Assembly (NCBI RefSeq): GCF_039621805.1
Contig: NZ_CP155073.1
Location: 496,001-560,000 of the forward strand
DNA from: Paraburkholderia sp. PREW-6R
GTDB taxonomy: Bacteria > Pseudomonadota > Gammaproteobacteria > Burkholderiales > Burkholderiaceae
Direction of reading: 5' to 3'
DNA: 64,000 nt
The notes beneath the pieces are model-generated. The model did not search any database. It saw only the letters and a list, made by a program, of their open reading frames with translations, and was not told the DNA's origin. Position 1 is the stretch's first letter. Every line of letters begins with the position of its first letter. The translations under genes and the position numbers were made by a program. This document shows positions 38,336 through 48,193 of this stretch, piece after piece.

Positions 38336-38752
38336 ATGGCCAACATTCCCGTCGACGCCACTGCGTTCGCGGTCTTCGGCATGCAGGAACTGAGCGCTGC
38401 GTCGTTTGATGCCGCGCTGGCCGAAGCCGGCGACGAACTGGCTTTGGTGTTTTTCTGGGGTCTCGACTGCTTCAACTGCGAGATCGCCAAAAAGGCCATG
38501 CTGGCCCAGCCGGACGCGATTCGCGCGCTCGGCCTCACATGGTTCCACAGCAACGTGTACGAGCACCGCGAGCTGTCGAGGCGCTTCATGCTTCATGGCG
38601 TGCCCACGTGGTTCTTCTTTCACCGTGGCAAACGGCTCGGCCGCGCAACGGGCTGGCATGGCCTGGCGCAGTTCGAGGCGGCGGTTGCGGCGGCGCGCGA
38701 CAAGATTCGGGCAGTGCAGGAACAGGGCGGCGCGCAAGAGGGTGCGCCCTGA
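38336..38752 (+). CDS. Thioredoxin-family protein with CFNC motif
   Basis: This 138-residue cytoplasmic protein has a thioredoxin fold: a beta strand LALVFFWGLDCFNC with C45 and C48, the cis-Pro segment GVPTWFFFHRGKRLGR, and no signal peptide. The active site is DCFNC rather than WCGPC, so its redox potential and partners probably differ from thioredoxin 1. It sits between grpE and dnaK, which suggests a role in redox protection of the chaperone system. That role is inferred from position only. Confidence 0.85.
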   Translation: MANIPVDATAFAVFGMQELSAASFDAALAEAGDELALVFFWGLDCFNCEIAKKAMLAQPDAIRALGLTWFHSNVYEHRELSRRFMLHGVPTWFFFHRGKRLGRATGWHGLAQFEAAVAAARDKIRAVQEQGGAQEGAP

Positions 38753-38770
38753 TTCGGCGAAAAGTTCGGT

Positions 38771-38836
38771 CGATTGAAAAAAATTAATGACCGCATCGCA
38801 AAAGAGGTCTTGAAAACGATGCGGCCGCACTTATGT
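38771..38836 (+). promoter_or_regulatory. Possible sigma-32-like promoter of dnaK
   Basis: A perfect CTTGAAA lies at 38809-38815, but the -10 at the expected distance (ACTTAT) matches CCCCAT at only three bases. An alternative pair is TTGAAA (38774) with CCGCAT (38791), 11 bp apart. Either could give dnaK extra heat induction beyond read-through from grpE. The evidence is weak. Confidence 0.35.
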
Positions 38837-38928
38837 TCAGTGCAGTGATGAATTGAGAGCGGATCGCCCCCCGCTGAATGGCAAAAAAGGGCGCTTCCCG
38901 CAGCGATCAAAGTTAGGAGATTAGTGAA

Positions 38929-40884
38929 ATGGGCAAAATTATCGGCATCGACCTCGGCACGACCAACTCGTGCGTGGCGATCATGGAAGGCAATTCGGTC
39001 AAGGTGATCGAGAACTCGGAAGGCGCGCGTACCACGCCGTCGATCATCGCTTACATGGAAGACGGCGAGATTCTCGTCGGCGCGCCTGCGAAGCGTCAGT
39101 CGGTCACGAACCCCAAGAACACGTTGTACGCGGTCAAGCGCCTGATCGGCCGCCGCTTTGAAGAAAAAGAAGTCCAGAAAGACATCGCGTTGATGCCGTA
39201 CAAGATCATCAAAGCCGATAACGGCGATGCATGGATCGAAGTGCGCGACCAGAAGCTCGCGCCGCCGCAAATCTCGGCGGAAACGCTGCGCAAGATGAAG
39301 AAAACCGCTGAAGACTACCTCGGCGAGCCGGTCACCGAAGCCGTGATCACGGTTCCCGCGTACTTCAACGACAGCCAGCGCCAGGCGACCAAAGATGCAG
39401 GCCGCATTGCCGGTCTGGAAGTGAAGCGGATCATCAACGAGCCGACCGCGGCTGCGTTGGCGTTCGGCCTCGACAAGAACGAAAAGGGCGACCGCAAGAT
39501 TGCGGTGTATGACCTGGGTGGCGGTACGTTCGACGTGTCGATCATCGAAATCGCCGACGTCGATGGCGAAAAGCAGTTCGAAGTGCTGTCCACGAACGGC
39601 GATACGTTCCTCGGCGGTGAAGACTTCGACCAGCGCATCATCGACTACATCATCAGCGAGTTCAAGAAAGAGCAGGGCGTCGATCTGTCGAAAGACGTGC
39701 TCGCGCTGCAACGCCTGAAGGAATCGGCTGAAAAGGCGAAGATCGAACTGTCGTCGAGCCAGCAAACCGAAATCAACCTGCCGTACATCACGGCCGACGC
39801 GTCGGGTCCGAAGCACTTGAACCTGAAAATCACGCGCGCCAAGCTGGAAGCGCTGGTCGAAGAACTGATCGAACGCACGATCGAACCGTGCCGCATGGCG
39901 ATCAAGGACGCAGGCGTGAAGGTCGGCGAAATCGACGACGTGATTCTGGTCGGCGGTATGACCCGCATGCCGAAGGTGCAGGAAAAGGTCAAGGAGTTCT
40001 TCGGCAAGGACCCGCGCCGTGACGTGAACCCGGACGAAGCCGTGGCCGTGGGCGCCGCGATCCAGGGCCAGGTTCTGTCGGGCGACCGCAAGGACGTTCT
40101 GCTGCTCGACGTGACCCCGCTGTCGCTCGGCATCGAGACGCTCGGCGGCGTGATGACTAAGATGATCAACAAGAACACCACGATCCCGACCAAGCACGCA
40201 CAGGTCTACTCGACGGCTGACGACAATCAGAGCGCCGTGACGATCAAGGTGTATCAGGGCGAACGCGAAATGGCAGCGGGCAACAAGCTGCTCGGCGAGT
40301 TCAACCTCGAAGGGATTCCGCCGGCACCGCGCGGCACGCCGCAGATTGAAGTGAGCTTCGACATCGACGCGAACGGCATCCTGCACGTCGGCGCGAAAGA
40401 TAAGGCGACCGGCAAGGAAAACCGTATCACGATCAAGGCGAACTCGGGTCTGTCGGAAGCCGAGATCGAGAAGATGGTGAAGGACGCCGAAGCGAACGCC
40501 GAAGAAGATCACAAGCTGCGTGAGCTGGCCGACGCCCGCAATCAGGGTGACGCGCTCGTCCACAGCACGAAGAAGGCGCTCACCGAGTACGGCGACAAGC
40601 TGGAAGCCGGCGAGAAGGACAAGATCGAATCCGCGCTGAAGGACCTCGAAGAGGCGCTGAAGAGCGGTTCGAGCGACAAGGCCGACCTCGAAGCCAAGAT
40701 CGAAGCAGTGGCGACGGCCTCGCAGAAGATGGGCGAGAAGATGTACGCCGACATGCAGGCTGCTCAAGGCGCGGAAGCCGCGGCAGCGGGTGCGGCGGCG
40801 GGCGCGGGTGCCACGTCCGGTGGCGCGAGCCAGCAGCAGGACGACGTGGTCGACGCCGAGTTCAAGGAAGTCAAGAAAGACTAA
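38929..40884 (+). CDS. dnaK: Chaperone protein DnaK (Hsp70)
   Basis: The 651-residue protein has the ATPase domain ([17 protein letters not shown] at the start; [49 protein letters not shown]). The substrate-binding domain starts near [20 protein letters not shown], and the helical lid and disordered tail end in [23 protein letters not shown] precedes the ATG. It works with DnaJ and GrpE, encoded on either side. A 779-residue antisense frame here is a codon-bias shadow. Confidence 0.99.
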   Translation: MGKIIGIDLGTTNSCVAIMEGNSVKVIENSEGARTTPSIIAYMEDGEILVGAPAKRQSVTNPKNTLYAVKRLIGRRFEEKEVQKDIALMPYKIIKADNGDAWIEVRDQKLAPPQISAETLRKMKKTAEDYLGEPVTEAVITVPAYFNDSQRQATKDAGRIAGLEVKRIINEPTAAALAFGLDKNEKGDRKIAVYDLGGGTFDVSIIEIADVDGEKQFEVLSTNGDTFLGGEDFDQRIIDYIISEFKKEQGVDLSKDVLALQRLKESAEKAKIELSSSQQTEINLPYITADASGPKHLNLKITRAKLEALVEELIERTIEPCRMAIKDAGVKVGEIDDVILVGGMTRMPKVQEKVKEFFGKDPRRDVNPDEAVAVGAAIQGQVLSGDRKDVLLLDVTPLSLGIETLGGVMTKMINKNTTIPTKHAQVYSTADDNQSAVTIKVYQGEREMAAGNKLLGEFNLEGIPPAPRGTPQIEVSFDIDANGILHVGAKDKATGKENRITIKANSGLSEAEIEKMVKDAEANAEEDHKLRELADARNQGDALVHSTKKALTEYGDKLEAGEKDKIESALKDLEEALKSGSSDKADLEAKIEAVATASQKMGEKMYADMQAAQGAEAAAAGAAAGAGATSGGASQQQDDVVDAEFKEVKKD

Positions 40885-40909
40885 AGCCAGGTCGCATTTA
40901 GACCGTAAA

Positions 40910-40933
40910 GCCGCACACAGCCTCGTGTGCGGC
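40910..40933 (+). repeat. Hairpin in the dnaK-dnaJ gap
   Basis: A 9-bp perfect stem (40910-40918 with 40925-40933) with a 6-base loop lies 25 bases after the dnaK stop. No T-run follows. It may act as a partial terminator or stabilise the dnaK message, which would lower dnaJ relative to dnaK. The rest of the 268-bp gap has only a weak 5-bp hairpin near 41000-41015. Confidence 0.6.
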
Positions 40934-41152
40934 CCGGCTGCACGAGAGACTGCGTCCATTCGGACAGCAGACAGTGCAAGAGCGGTTATCTCGCCTGGCG
41001 AGCCTTTTTGGGCTCTCCGGGCACATTTGTTTTATGGAGGGCGTTGTTTCGAGCCGCATTCAGGCGGCACGAAACGGCGGCCGAACGAGTCGTAAGACTC
41101 CAGCATTCAAGAGGAGCCACCGTGCGCATTGCGCGAGTGGCGTTGAACCGAT

Positions 41153-42295
41153 ATGGCGAAACGGGATTACTACGAGGTTCTGGGCGTCGCAAAGAACGCG
41201 AGCGACGACGAAATCAAGAAGGCTTATCGCAAGCTGGCGATGAAGCACCACCCCGACCGCAATCCGGGCAACAAGGATGCGGAAGAGCGTTTCAAAGAGG
41301 TCAAAGAGGCCTATGAGATGCTGTCGGACTCGCAGAAGCGCGCCGCATATGACCAGTACGGGCATGCGGGCGTCGATCCGAATATGGGCGGGGCCGGCGC
41401 GCAAGGCTTCGGCGGATTTGCGGATGCGTTCGGCGATATTTTCGGCGACATCTTCGGTCAGGCGGCCGGGGGCGCCGCGCGTGGCGGCGGCGGTCGCGCC
41501 GGTCCGCAGGTGTATCGCGGCGCCGATCTGCGCTACAGCATGGAAATTACGCTGGAACAGGCCGCGCATGGCTACGACACGCAGATTCGCGTGCCGAGCT
41601 GGGTGTCGTGTGAAGTCTGTCACGGTTCGGGTGCGAAGCCCGGCACCAAGCCGGAAACCTGCCCGACCTGTAGCGGTTCAGGTTCGGTGCGCATGTCGCA
41701 GGGCTTCTTCAGCATCCAGCAGACCTGCCCGAAGTGCCACGGCACCGGCACCTTCATCCCTGAGCCGTGCGCCCACTGCCACGGTGCGGGCAAGGTGAAG
41801 GAAACCAAGACGCTGGAAGTGAAGATCCCGGCAGGTATCGACGACGGCATGCGTATCCGTTCGGCCGGCAACGGCGAGCCGGGCATCAACGGCGGTCCGT
41901 CGGGCGACCTGTACGTCGAGATTCACATCAAGCAGCATCCGGTGTTCGAGCGCGACGGCGATGATCTGCATTGCCAGATGCCGATTCCGTTCACCACGGC
42001 GGCGCTTGGCGGCGAGATCGAAGTGCCGACCCTCGCGGGCCGCGCGAGCTTTACCGTGCCGGAAGGCACGCAGTCGGGCAAGACGTTCCGTCTGCGTGGC
42101 AAGGGCATCAAGGGCTTGCGTTCGAGCATTGCCGGCGATCTGTACGTGCATGTGCAAGTCGAAACGCCGGTCAAGCTCACCGAGCCGCAGCGCGACCTGC
42201 TCAAGCAGTTCGAAAAGGCGCTGGTAGAAGGTGGTTCGCGGCATAGCCCGCAAAGCAAGAGCTGGTTTGACCGGGTGAAGAGCTTCTTCGATTAA
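41153..42295 (+). CDS. dnaJ: Chaperone protein DnaJ (Hsp40, class A)
   Basis: DnaJ delivers substrates to DnaK and stimulates its ATPase. The 380-residue protein has a J domain with HPD ([17 protein letters not shown], about residue 33), a Gly/Phe-rich linker and four zinc-finger repeats ([32 protein letters not shown]). Two C-terminal substrate domains complete a full-length class A protein. It follows dnaK after 268 bp. Confidence 0.98.
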   Translation: MAKRDYYEVLGVAKNASDDEIKKAYRKLAMKHHPDRNPGNKDAEERFKEVKEAYEMLSDSQKRAAYDQYGHAGVDPNMGGAGAQGFGGFADAFGDIFGDIFGQAAGGAARGGGGRAGPQVYRGADLRYSMEITLEQAAHGYDTQIRVPSWVSCEVCHGSGAKPGTKPETCPTCSGSGSVRMSQGFFSIQQTCPKCHGTGTFIPEPCAHCHGAGKVKETKTLEVKIPAGIDDGMRIRSAGNGEPGINGGPSGDLYVEIHIKQHPVFERDGDDLHCQMPIPFTTAALGGEIEVPTLAGRASFTVPEGTQSGKTFRLRGKGIKGLRSSIAGDLYVHVQVETPVKLTEPQRDLLKQFEKALVEGGSRHSPQSKSWFDRVKSFFD

Positions 42296-42320
42296 TAGCA
42301 GTTGGAAGTTGGCGGCAAGC

Positions 42321-44420
42321 ATGACGGCAGAAGGGCGCGGCGCAGTGTTTGCGTTGCTCGACGATAGCGGCGCGTCGGTGGCGCGCCGTTCGAGCCGTCT
42401 GTACACAGGTTTCGTGCACGAACGGGTGTGCGCAGATGCCGCGCAGCTCGAAGCCGTGTGCGAGGCCGTCACGGCGGACACGCGGCGCGGCTTGCATGCC
42501 GTCGTGCTTGCCGATTACGAGTTTGGCCGGCATCTGCTCGAGCCGGGGTCGGCGAAGTCTTCAGAAACGCAGCGTGGCGATGCCACGCTGCGTTTTTTAT
42601 TGTTCGAGCGCTGCGAAAGGCGTTCATGCGACGAGGTCGATGCGTGGCTCGCCGAGCACGACGCCGGGCTGCCTGAACCCTCGGTTGCAGGCATCGCCAA
42701 CGTCCGCGCGAGCGTCGACCAGAAGCAGTTCACCGAGGCCATCGGCGCAATCCATGCCGCGCTCCGCGCGGGCGATTCGTATCAGGTGAACTACACGTAC
42801 CGGCTGGATTTCGACGTGTTCGGGCCGCCCGTTGCGCTCTACCGGCGCCTGAGGGCGCGTCAGCCGGTCCCGTACGGCGCGCTGATCGCGCTGCCGGGCG
42901 GCAAATGGGTGCTGTCGTGCTCGCCGGAATTGTTCGTCGAAAAGGAAGGTGAGACGCTGCGCGCCCGGCCAATGAAAGGCACCGCTCCACGCTTCGCCGA
43001 CGCAGAAGCGGACCGGCGCTCAGCGGATTTCCTGGCGAGCGATCCAAAGAATCGCGCAGAAAACGTGATGATCGTCGATCTGCTGCGCAACGATTTATCG
43101 CGCATTGCGCAGACGGGCACGGTCACGGTGCCGGCTTTGTTTTCGGTGGAACCTTATGCGTCGGTGTGGCAGATGACATCCACCGTGCATGCACGGTTGC
43201 GTGAGCACACGTCGTTCGCGGAAATCCTGCGGGCGTTGTTTCCATGCGGATCGATCACCGGCGCGCCTAAGCATCGGACGATGCAGTTGATCGAGGAGGT
43301 CGAGAGTACGCCGCGTGGGCTCTACACGGGGGCTATTGGCTGGCTCGATGCGCCATCGCCCGCTCCGGCGGCGTCCGCCTGCGAGGCCAGGCTAGCCGCT
43401 GAACCCGGCGCGTACTACGACACAACAAGCGTCGCGAACAGCAGCACCGACTTAAGCAACGGCACCGCCGCAAGCACCAGCTCTGGCACCAGCAGCATTC
43501 GCAGCACGAGCACGAGCAGCACCAGCCCCGGCTCAAGCCCCAGTTCATACCGCAGCCCCCTCCCTGCCTCAAGCCCCCGCCCCCGCGACAGCCATGTCGG
43601 CGACTTCTGCCTTTCGGTCGCGATCCGCACGCTGACCCTGATGCCGTCTGCGCAACCGGGCCTGTTACAAGGCCAGATGGGCGTAGGCGCGGGCATTGTG
43701 CTCGATAGCGTCGCAGCCGACGAATACAACGAGTGCCGACTGAAGGCCCGTTTTCTGACGGGCGCGCAGCCGGGCTTCGATCTGTTCGAAACGATGTACG
43801 CCACACGCGAAGACGGCGTGCGACATCTCGCGCGGCATATGGAGCGACTTGCATCGAGCGCAGCAACGCTGGGGTTTGATTTAGGTGATCCAGACGCGAT
43901 TCGCGCGCAAATTCTGGCTCGATGCGACTCGCTGCCGGCCCATACTCCGCACCGTATGCGGCTCGCATTGAGCAAGGTCGGCACGCTGCAACTGACTGCC
44001 GCCGTGCTGATGCCGCTCGCGGAATCAACCGTCGGCGTATTGCTCGGCCCGGATCGCGATTTCGCGGCAACCGAGGCCGGCGACCCGCTGTTACGTCACA
44101 AAACCACGCGTCGCGGGGAATACGATCGCGGCTGGAAGCAAGCCGAAGCAGAAGGCGCGTTCGATACGCTCTTTTTCAACGAGCGCGGTGAATTGACCGA
44201 GGGCGGCCGATCGAATGTTTTCGTCCGAACGGCCGGACGATGGTGGACGCCACCGCTTGTGTCTGGTGTGTTGCCGGGGATCATGCGCGGTGTTCTGCTC
44301 GCAGACCCGGAGCTCGGCGCTGCCGAGCGAGTGCTCACGCGCCCCGATGTCGAGAAGGCCGAGGCGCTGCTGGTATGCAACGCACTGCGCGGCGCAGTCC
44401 CGGCCAGATTGATCGTGTGA
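42321..44420 (+). CDS. pabB: Aminodeoxychorismate synthase component I fused to aminodeoxychorismate lyase
   Basis: This 699-residue fusion covers two steps of p-aminobenzoate synthesis for folate. The N-terminal part is PabB: the PIKGT-type motif is PMKGTAP with catalytic K219, then NRAENVMIVDLLRNDLSRI and FPCGSITGAPKHRTMQLIEE. The C-terminal ~240 residues are a PabC-type PLP lyase (FDLFETMYATREDG, PLP-lysine in LRHKTTRR, FFNERGELTEGGRSNVFV). About 80 Ser/Thr/Pro-rich residues (about 346-425) break the PabB domain between YTGAIGWLDAP and VGDFCLSVAIRTL, where relatives have only a short loop. A terminator-like hairpin lies inside the frame at 42565. The start is ATG 42321; a TTG at 42309 is less likely. 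Confidence 0.93.
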   Translation: MTAEGRGAVFALLDDSGASVARRSSRLYTGFVHERVCADAAQLEAVCEAVTADTRRGLHAVVLADYEFGRHLLEPGSAKSSETQRGDATLRFLLFERCERRSCDEVDAWLAEHDAGLPEPSVAGIANVRASVDQKQFTEAIGAIHAALRAGDSYQVNYTYRLDFDVFGPPVALYRRLRARQPVPYGALIALPGGKWVLSCSPELFVEKEGETLRARPMKGTAPRFADAEADRRSADFLASDPKNRAENVMIVDLLRNDLSRIAQTGTVTVPALFSVEPYASVWQMTSTVHARLREHTSFAEILRALFPCGSITGAPKHRTMQLIEEVESTPRGLYTGAIGWLDAPSPAPAASACEARLAAEPGAYYDTTSVANSSTDLSNGTAASTSSGTSSIRSTSTSSTSPGSSPSSYRSPLPASSPRPRDSHVGDFCLSVAIRTLTLMPSAQPGLLQGQMGVGAGIVLDSVAADEYNECRLKARFLTGAQPGFDLFETMYATREDGVRHLARHMERLASSAATLGFDLGDPDAIRAQILARCDSLPAHTPHRMRLALSKVGTLQLTAAVLMPLAESTVGVLLGPDRDFAATEAGDPLLRHKTTRRGEYDRGWKQAEAEGAFDTLFFNERGELTEGGRSNVFVRTAGRWWTPPLVSGVLPGIMRGVLLADPELGAAERVLTRPDVEKAEALLVCNALRGAVPARLIV
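42565..42598 (+). terminator. Terminator-like hairpin inside pabB
   Basis: A 12-bp perfect stem (42567-42578 with 42582-42593, extended by two A-T pairs) with a 3-base loop is followed by six T. It lies about 245 bases into the pabB frame, on the coding strand. By shape it is a strong intrinsic terminator, but it also encodes in-frame residues (ETQRGDATLRFL). It could end read-through from dnaKJ or reduce pabB expression when translation is slow. Confidence 0.6.
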
Positions 44421-44453
44421 AGCGCCGGAAGCACCTGGCCCCCGCTGATAGGA

Positions 44454-45269
44454 TCAGAACGTATGTTCGGGACCGGGGAACGAGCCGTCTTTCACTGCGC
44501 GCACGTATGTTTCCACCGCCGCCTGAATACTCGGCTGACCGGCCATGAAATCCTTCACGAAGCGCGGTCGCTTGCCGGGGAAAATGCCCAGCATGTCGTG
44601 CAGCACCAGCACCTGCCCCGAGCAATCCAGGCCTGCGCCGATACCGATTGTCGGAACTCGCAGCTGTCTCGTGACTTCGCTTGCGAGCAGCGTTGGAATC
44701 GCTTCCATCACGACCATTTGCGCGCCGGCGTTCTGCACGGCGAGCGAATCGCGCAGCACCTGACTGGCGCCCGCCTCCGTCTTGCCCTGCACCTTGAAGC
44801 CGCCGAACGCATGCACGGATTGCGGCGTCAGGCCAATATGCGCGCACACCGGAATGGCCCGCTCGACGAGAAAGCGCACCGTGTCCGCAAGCCATTCGCC
44901 GCCTTCGAGCTTTACCATCTGCGCGCCCGCGCGCATCAGCTCCACCGAACTGCGAAACGCATCTTCCGGCGTGCCATACGTGCCGAACGGCAAGTCCGCG
45001 ACGACGAGCGCCGAAGGCCGGGCGCGCGCGACACTTGCCGTGTGGTAGGCAATGTCGGCGAGGGTGACCGGCAGCGTTGTCGTCTGCCCTTGAAGCACAT
45101 TGCCGAGCGAGTCGCCAATCAACAGCACGTCGACACCCGAGCGGTCGAGTAGCGCCGCAAAACTCGCGTCGTAGCAGGTGAGCATGGCGATTTTTTCACC
45201 GGCATCGCGCATCGCCTGCAGTTTCGGCACGGTGACGGCGCTCCGGCTCGCTTCCTGCAAATAAGTCAT
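44454..45269 (-). CDS. panB: 3-methyl-2-oxobutanoate hydroxymethyltransferase
   Basis: PanB makes ketopantoate in pantothenate (coenzyme A) synthesis. The 271-residue protein has the family blocks [28 protein letters not shown] (metal-binding D in IGDSL), [14 protein letters not shown] and [24 protein letters not shown] 45269 is preferred over the TTG two codons upstream. It is convergent with pabB and follows the deoxynucleoside kinase gene by 36 bp. Confidence 0.97.
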   Translation of the reverse strand: MTYLQEASRSAVTVPKLQAMRDAGEKIAMLTCYDASFAALLDRSGVDVLLIGDSLGNVLQGQTTTLPVTLADIAYHTASVARARPSALVVADLPFGTYGTPEDAFRSSVELMRAGAQMVKLEGGEWLADTVRFLVERAIPVCAHIGLTPQSVHAFGGFKVQGKTEAGASQVLRDSLAVQNAGAQMVVMEAIPTLLASEVTRQLRVPTIGIGAGLDCSGQVLVLHDMLGIFPGKRPRFVKDFMAGQPSIQAAVETYVRAVKDGSFPGPEHTF

Positions 45270-45305
45270 GGTCAATCCGTTGGAAATAAGAAGAAGCGCC
45301 GCCGC

Positions 45306-45986
45306 TCAGAGCGACGTGCCCTTGACGAAGAATTCCTTGCGGCCGCGCATGGTTTCAATGCGCTCGGCGAGCAATGCAAGGTCCGCGTCGGAGTCGAGCG
45401 GATTCAGATGTTCGGCGTTCACCGTCAGCACAGGAGTGCGGTCGTAGTGATAGAAGAATTCGTTGTACGCGTCGCATAACGCGTGCAGATAAGCGTCGGA
45501 AATCTGCAGTTCCATCGGCAATGCGCGTTTCTGGATGCGCGCGAACAGCACTTCCGGACTCGCCTGCAGGTACACCACGAAGTCCGGCGCGGGCGCGCTC
45601 ACTTCGAGGTGCGCGGCGAGCGCGCGATACAGCTGCCACTCGTCTTCCTGCAGCGTCAGGCGCGCGAAGATGTCGTTCTTCTGCGTCATGAAATCGGCGA
45701 TCAGCGGCGTGCGGGCAACGTGCGCGGCGGCCACTTCCTGAGCCTGCTGCGCGCGTTGCAGCGCGAACGAAAGTTGCGCGGGCAGCGCATAGCGCGCGGT
45801 GTCGCGATAAAAACGTTCGAGAAACGGATTGTCTTGCGGCCGCTCGAACAGTTCCTGCATCGACCAGCGCTGCGCGAGACGCCGCGCGAGAGATGTCTTG
45901 CCGACGCCGATCGGCCCCTCGATCGCGAGATAGCCGAACGGAGGCCGCAGTTGCGGCGCCGTGACGGTAAGCGGCGGTGAATTCAT
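45306..45986 (-). CDS. Deoxynucleoside kinase family protein
   Basis: This 226-residue protein belongs to the deoxyguanosine/deoxyadenosine kinase family. It has P-loop GPIGVGKT (24-31), the ER-type motif LFERPQDNPFLERFY, a DRS-like region (ADFMTQKNDIFARLTL) and a LID-like stretch RIQKRALPMELQISDAYL. It overlaps folK by 4 bp (ATGA) and is followed by panB, so these three are translated from one message. Its nucleoside preference cannot be told by eye. Confidence 0.88.
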   Translation of the reverse strand: MNSPPLTVTAPQLRPPFGYLAIEGPIGVGKTSLARRLAQRWSMQELFERPQDNPFLERFYRDTARYALPAQLSFALQRAQQAQEVAAAHVARTPLIADFMTQKNDIFARLTLQEDEWQLYRALAAHLEVSAPAPDFVVYLQASPEVLFARIQKRALPMELQISDAYLHALCDAYNEFFYHYDRTPVLTVNAEHLNPLDSDADLALLAERIETMRGRKEFFVKGTSL

Positions 45987-46531
45987 TCGCAGCGGCCCTT
46001 GCTGCCCGCAGCGTTACCGTCGGCCAATGTGTTCAGCATAGGGCACTGACACGGCGACTTGACCTTCTCGATACGTTGATCCTGTACGCCGCCAAGCAGC
46101 GCCTGGGCGTGGCCATGTTGCGGAATGATCAGTGCCGGGTCGATCTCGACGAGCGGCACGAGTGCGAATGCGCGTTCCACCAGGCGCGGATGCGGGACGA
46201 TCAGATCGGGTTCGTCGATGGATTGATCGCCGAACAGCAGAATGTCCAGGTCGAGCGTGCGCGGTGCATTGCGAAACGGCCGCTCGCGGCCAAACTGATG
46301 TTCGATCTTGTGGCATAGCGCGAGCAGATGCCGCACGGGGAGCGTCGTGTCTACCTTGACGACGCAGTTGAAGTAATCGTCACCGCCCGCGTCGATCGGG
46401 GCAGTGCGATACAGGCTCGACTTGGCGAGCACGTTGATGGTGTGCTGCTGTGCGAGGCACACCACTGCGTCTTTCAGGGTCTGGCGCGCGTCCCCGAGAT
46501 TCGCGCCGAGGCCGAGATAAGCAACCGTCAT
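45983..46531 (-). CDS. folK: 6-hydroxymethyl-7,8-dihydropterin pyrophosphokinase
   Basis: FolK activates the pterin for joining with p-aminobenzoate in folate synthesis. The 182-residue protein has the family start AYLGLGANLGD and the signature RPFRNAPRTLDLDILLFGD. It ends in a short non-conserved Cys-containing tail. Its stop overlaps the start of the kinase gene. It is 48 bp downstream of pcnB. PabBC, which supplies the co-substrate, is nearby on the other strand. Confidence 0.96.
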   Translation of the reverse strand: MTVAYLGLGANLGDARQTLKDAVVCLAQQHTINVLAKSSLYRTAPIDAGGDDYFNCVVKVDTTLPVRHLLALCHKIEHQFGRERPFRNAPRTLDLDILLFGDQSIDEPDLIVPHPRLVERAFALVPLVEIDPALIIPQHGHAQALLGGVQDQRIEKVKSPCQCPMLNTLADGNAAGSKGRCE

Positions 46532-46579
46532 GGCATAACTTCCTACGACTATCGTTCGACGGCCTCAGCGAACGCCACG

Positions 46580-48193
46580 TCAATCTTCGTGCGAGCCGTT
46601 CTGGCTTGCGTCGTCGACCGTGCGTTCGGCTGGCGTGCCGCCCTCCATTCCGTCCCCCGGCTTGCGGTTTCTGGCGCCACTGCTGCGCCGCCGTCGTTTT
46701 CTGGGGCTCCGGTCTTTCCCGCCTTGCGTGAGCAACGCTTCACGCGCGGCAATGTCTCCTTCAATGAACTCCGTCCACCACGCGCCGACGGACTCATCGA
46801 GTTCGCCGGATTCGCAGCGCAACAGGAGGAAATCATACCCCGCTCTAAACCTTTGGTGTTCCAGCAGCTTCAGCGCGCTTCTTCCCGAACGTTTCTCGAG
46901 ACGCAACTGCAGCCCCCAGATCTCACGCATGTCTGACGAGAAACGCTTGTGAATGGCGAGCTTCTCGGTTTGCATGTCGAGCACTTCGTCCATCGCGCGA
47001 TGCAATGCGGGCACCGGATACTCGCCATTTGCTTCGAATTGTTGCCAGCGCTGCTGCACGTCGTGCCACAGCAGCGTGGCGAACAGGAAACCGGGCGATA
47101 CCGGCTTGCCGGCGCGCACGCGTGCGTCGGTGTTGTTCAACGCAAGCGTAATGAATTTTTCGCCGATCGGTTGTTCGAGCACCACGTCGAGCAGCGGCAG
47201 CAGGCCATGATGCAGACCCTCCTGACGCAGTCGCTTGAGGCATGCGAGCGCATAGCCTGACAGCATCAGCTTGAGCATCTCGTCGAACAGACGTGCGGCC
47301 GGCACGTTGTTGATCAGGTCGGCCATTTTCGAGATCGGCTCGCGCGTGGTGTCCTCGATCTCGAAATCGAGCTTCGCGGCGAAGCGCACCACGCGCAGCA
47401 TGCGCACCGGATCTTCGCGATAACGCGTGGCCGGGTCGCCGATCATGCGCAGCAGGCGCGCACGCATGTCGGCCATGCCGTTGTGATAATCCAGCACCGT
47501 TTGCGTGGCCGGATCGTAGTACATCGCGTTGATCGTGAAGTCGCGACGCGTGGCGTCTTCGTGCTGCTCGCCCCACACGTTATCGCGCAGCACGCGGCCG
47601 CTTGCGTCGACCGCATGCGTGCGCCGGTCGAGTTCGTCGCGTTTCAGGCGGCGTGCGGGCGGCGCATCAGCCGCGGGAGGATCGACCAGTGCACGGAACG
47701 TGGACGTCTCGATGATTTCCTGGCCAAACTGCACGTGCACGATCTGAAACCGCCGGCCGATAATGCGCGCGCGCCGGAACAGCTTCTGCACCTGCTCGGG
47801 CGTGGCGTCGGTCGCCACGTCGAAATCTTTCGGCTTGATGCCGAGCAGCAGATCACGCACCGCGCCGCCGACGATGAACGCGCGATGTCCGGCCTGCTGC
47901 AGCCCCTCGGTCACGCGAATCGCGTTGCGCGAGATCAGCGCGGGATCGATACCGTGTACGTCATGCGGAATGATGATGGGGACGTCGGGATCGCGCACGA
48001 CCTTGGGCGCGGCAGCGCGCGCTGGTTTGCGGCGCGCCTTCGTCGTGCCGGATGCGTCCGTCGTACCGGACGGGTTGCGCGCCGATACGTTGCCGGCGGC
48101 TTCGGCGGTGGTGTCGGCGTCGTCGCCGGGCGGCGTCTCGTCAGCGGGCGCCGAGTCCTGGCCGAATAGCTTGCGGATAAATTTTTTGATCAC
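46580..48193 (-). CDS. pcnB: Poly(A) polymerase I
   Basis: PcnB adds 3' poly(A) tails that mark RNA for decay. The 537-residue protein has the class II nucleotidyltransferase core (GHRAFIVGGAVRDLLLGIKPKDFDVATDATP, about residues 102-132) and the RRDFTINAMYYDP block. A basic C-terminal tail (SPRKRRRRSSGARNRK) suits RNA binding. A disordered N-terminal stretch of about 60 residues precedes the core. Its start overlaps the stop of the HAD gene by 4 bp. Confidence 0.96.
   Translation of the reverse strand: MIKKFIRKLFGQDSAPADETPPGDDADTTAEAAGNVSARNPSGTTDASGTTKARRKPARAAAPKVVRDPDVPIIIPHDVHGIDPALISRNAIRVTEGLQQAGHRAFIVGGAVRDLLLGIKPKDFDVATDATPEQVQKLFRRARIIGRRFQIVHVQFGQEIIETSTFRALVDPPAADAPPARRLKRDELDRRTHAVDASGRVLRDNVWGEQHEDATRRDFTINAMYYDPATQTVLDYHNGMADMRARLLRMIGDPATRYREDPVRMLRVVRFAAKLDFEIEDTTREPISKMADLINNVPAARLFDEMLKLMLSGYALACLKRLRQEGLHHGLLPLLDVVLEQPIGEKFITLALNNTDARVRAGKPVSPGFLFATLLWHDVQQRWQQFEANGEYPVPALHRAMDEVLDMQTEKLAIHKRFSSDMREIWGLQLRLEKRSGRSALKLLEHQRFRAGYDFLLLRCESGELDESVGAWWTEFIEGDIAAREALLTQGGKDRSPRKRRRRSSGARNRKPGDGMEGGTPAERTVDDASQNGSHED

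Noticed and set aside
38620..40959. A 779-residue minus-strand open frame opposite dnaK
   Set aside because: Antisense frames over dnaK are a known artefact of its codon use; DnaK is certain on the plus strand.
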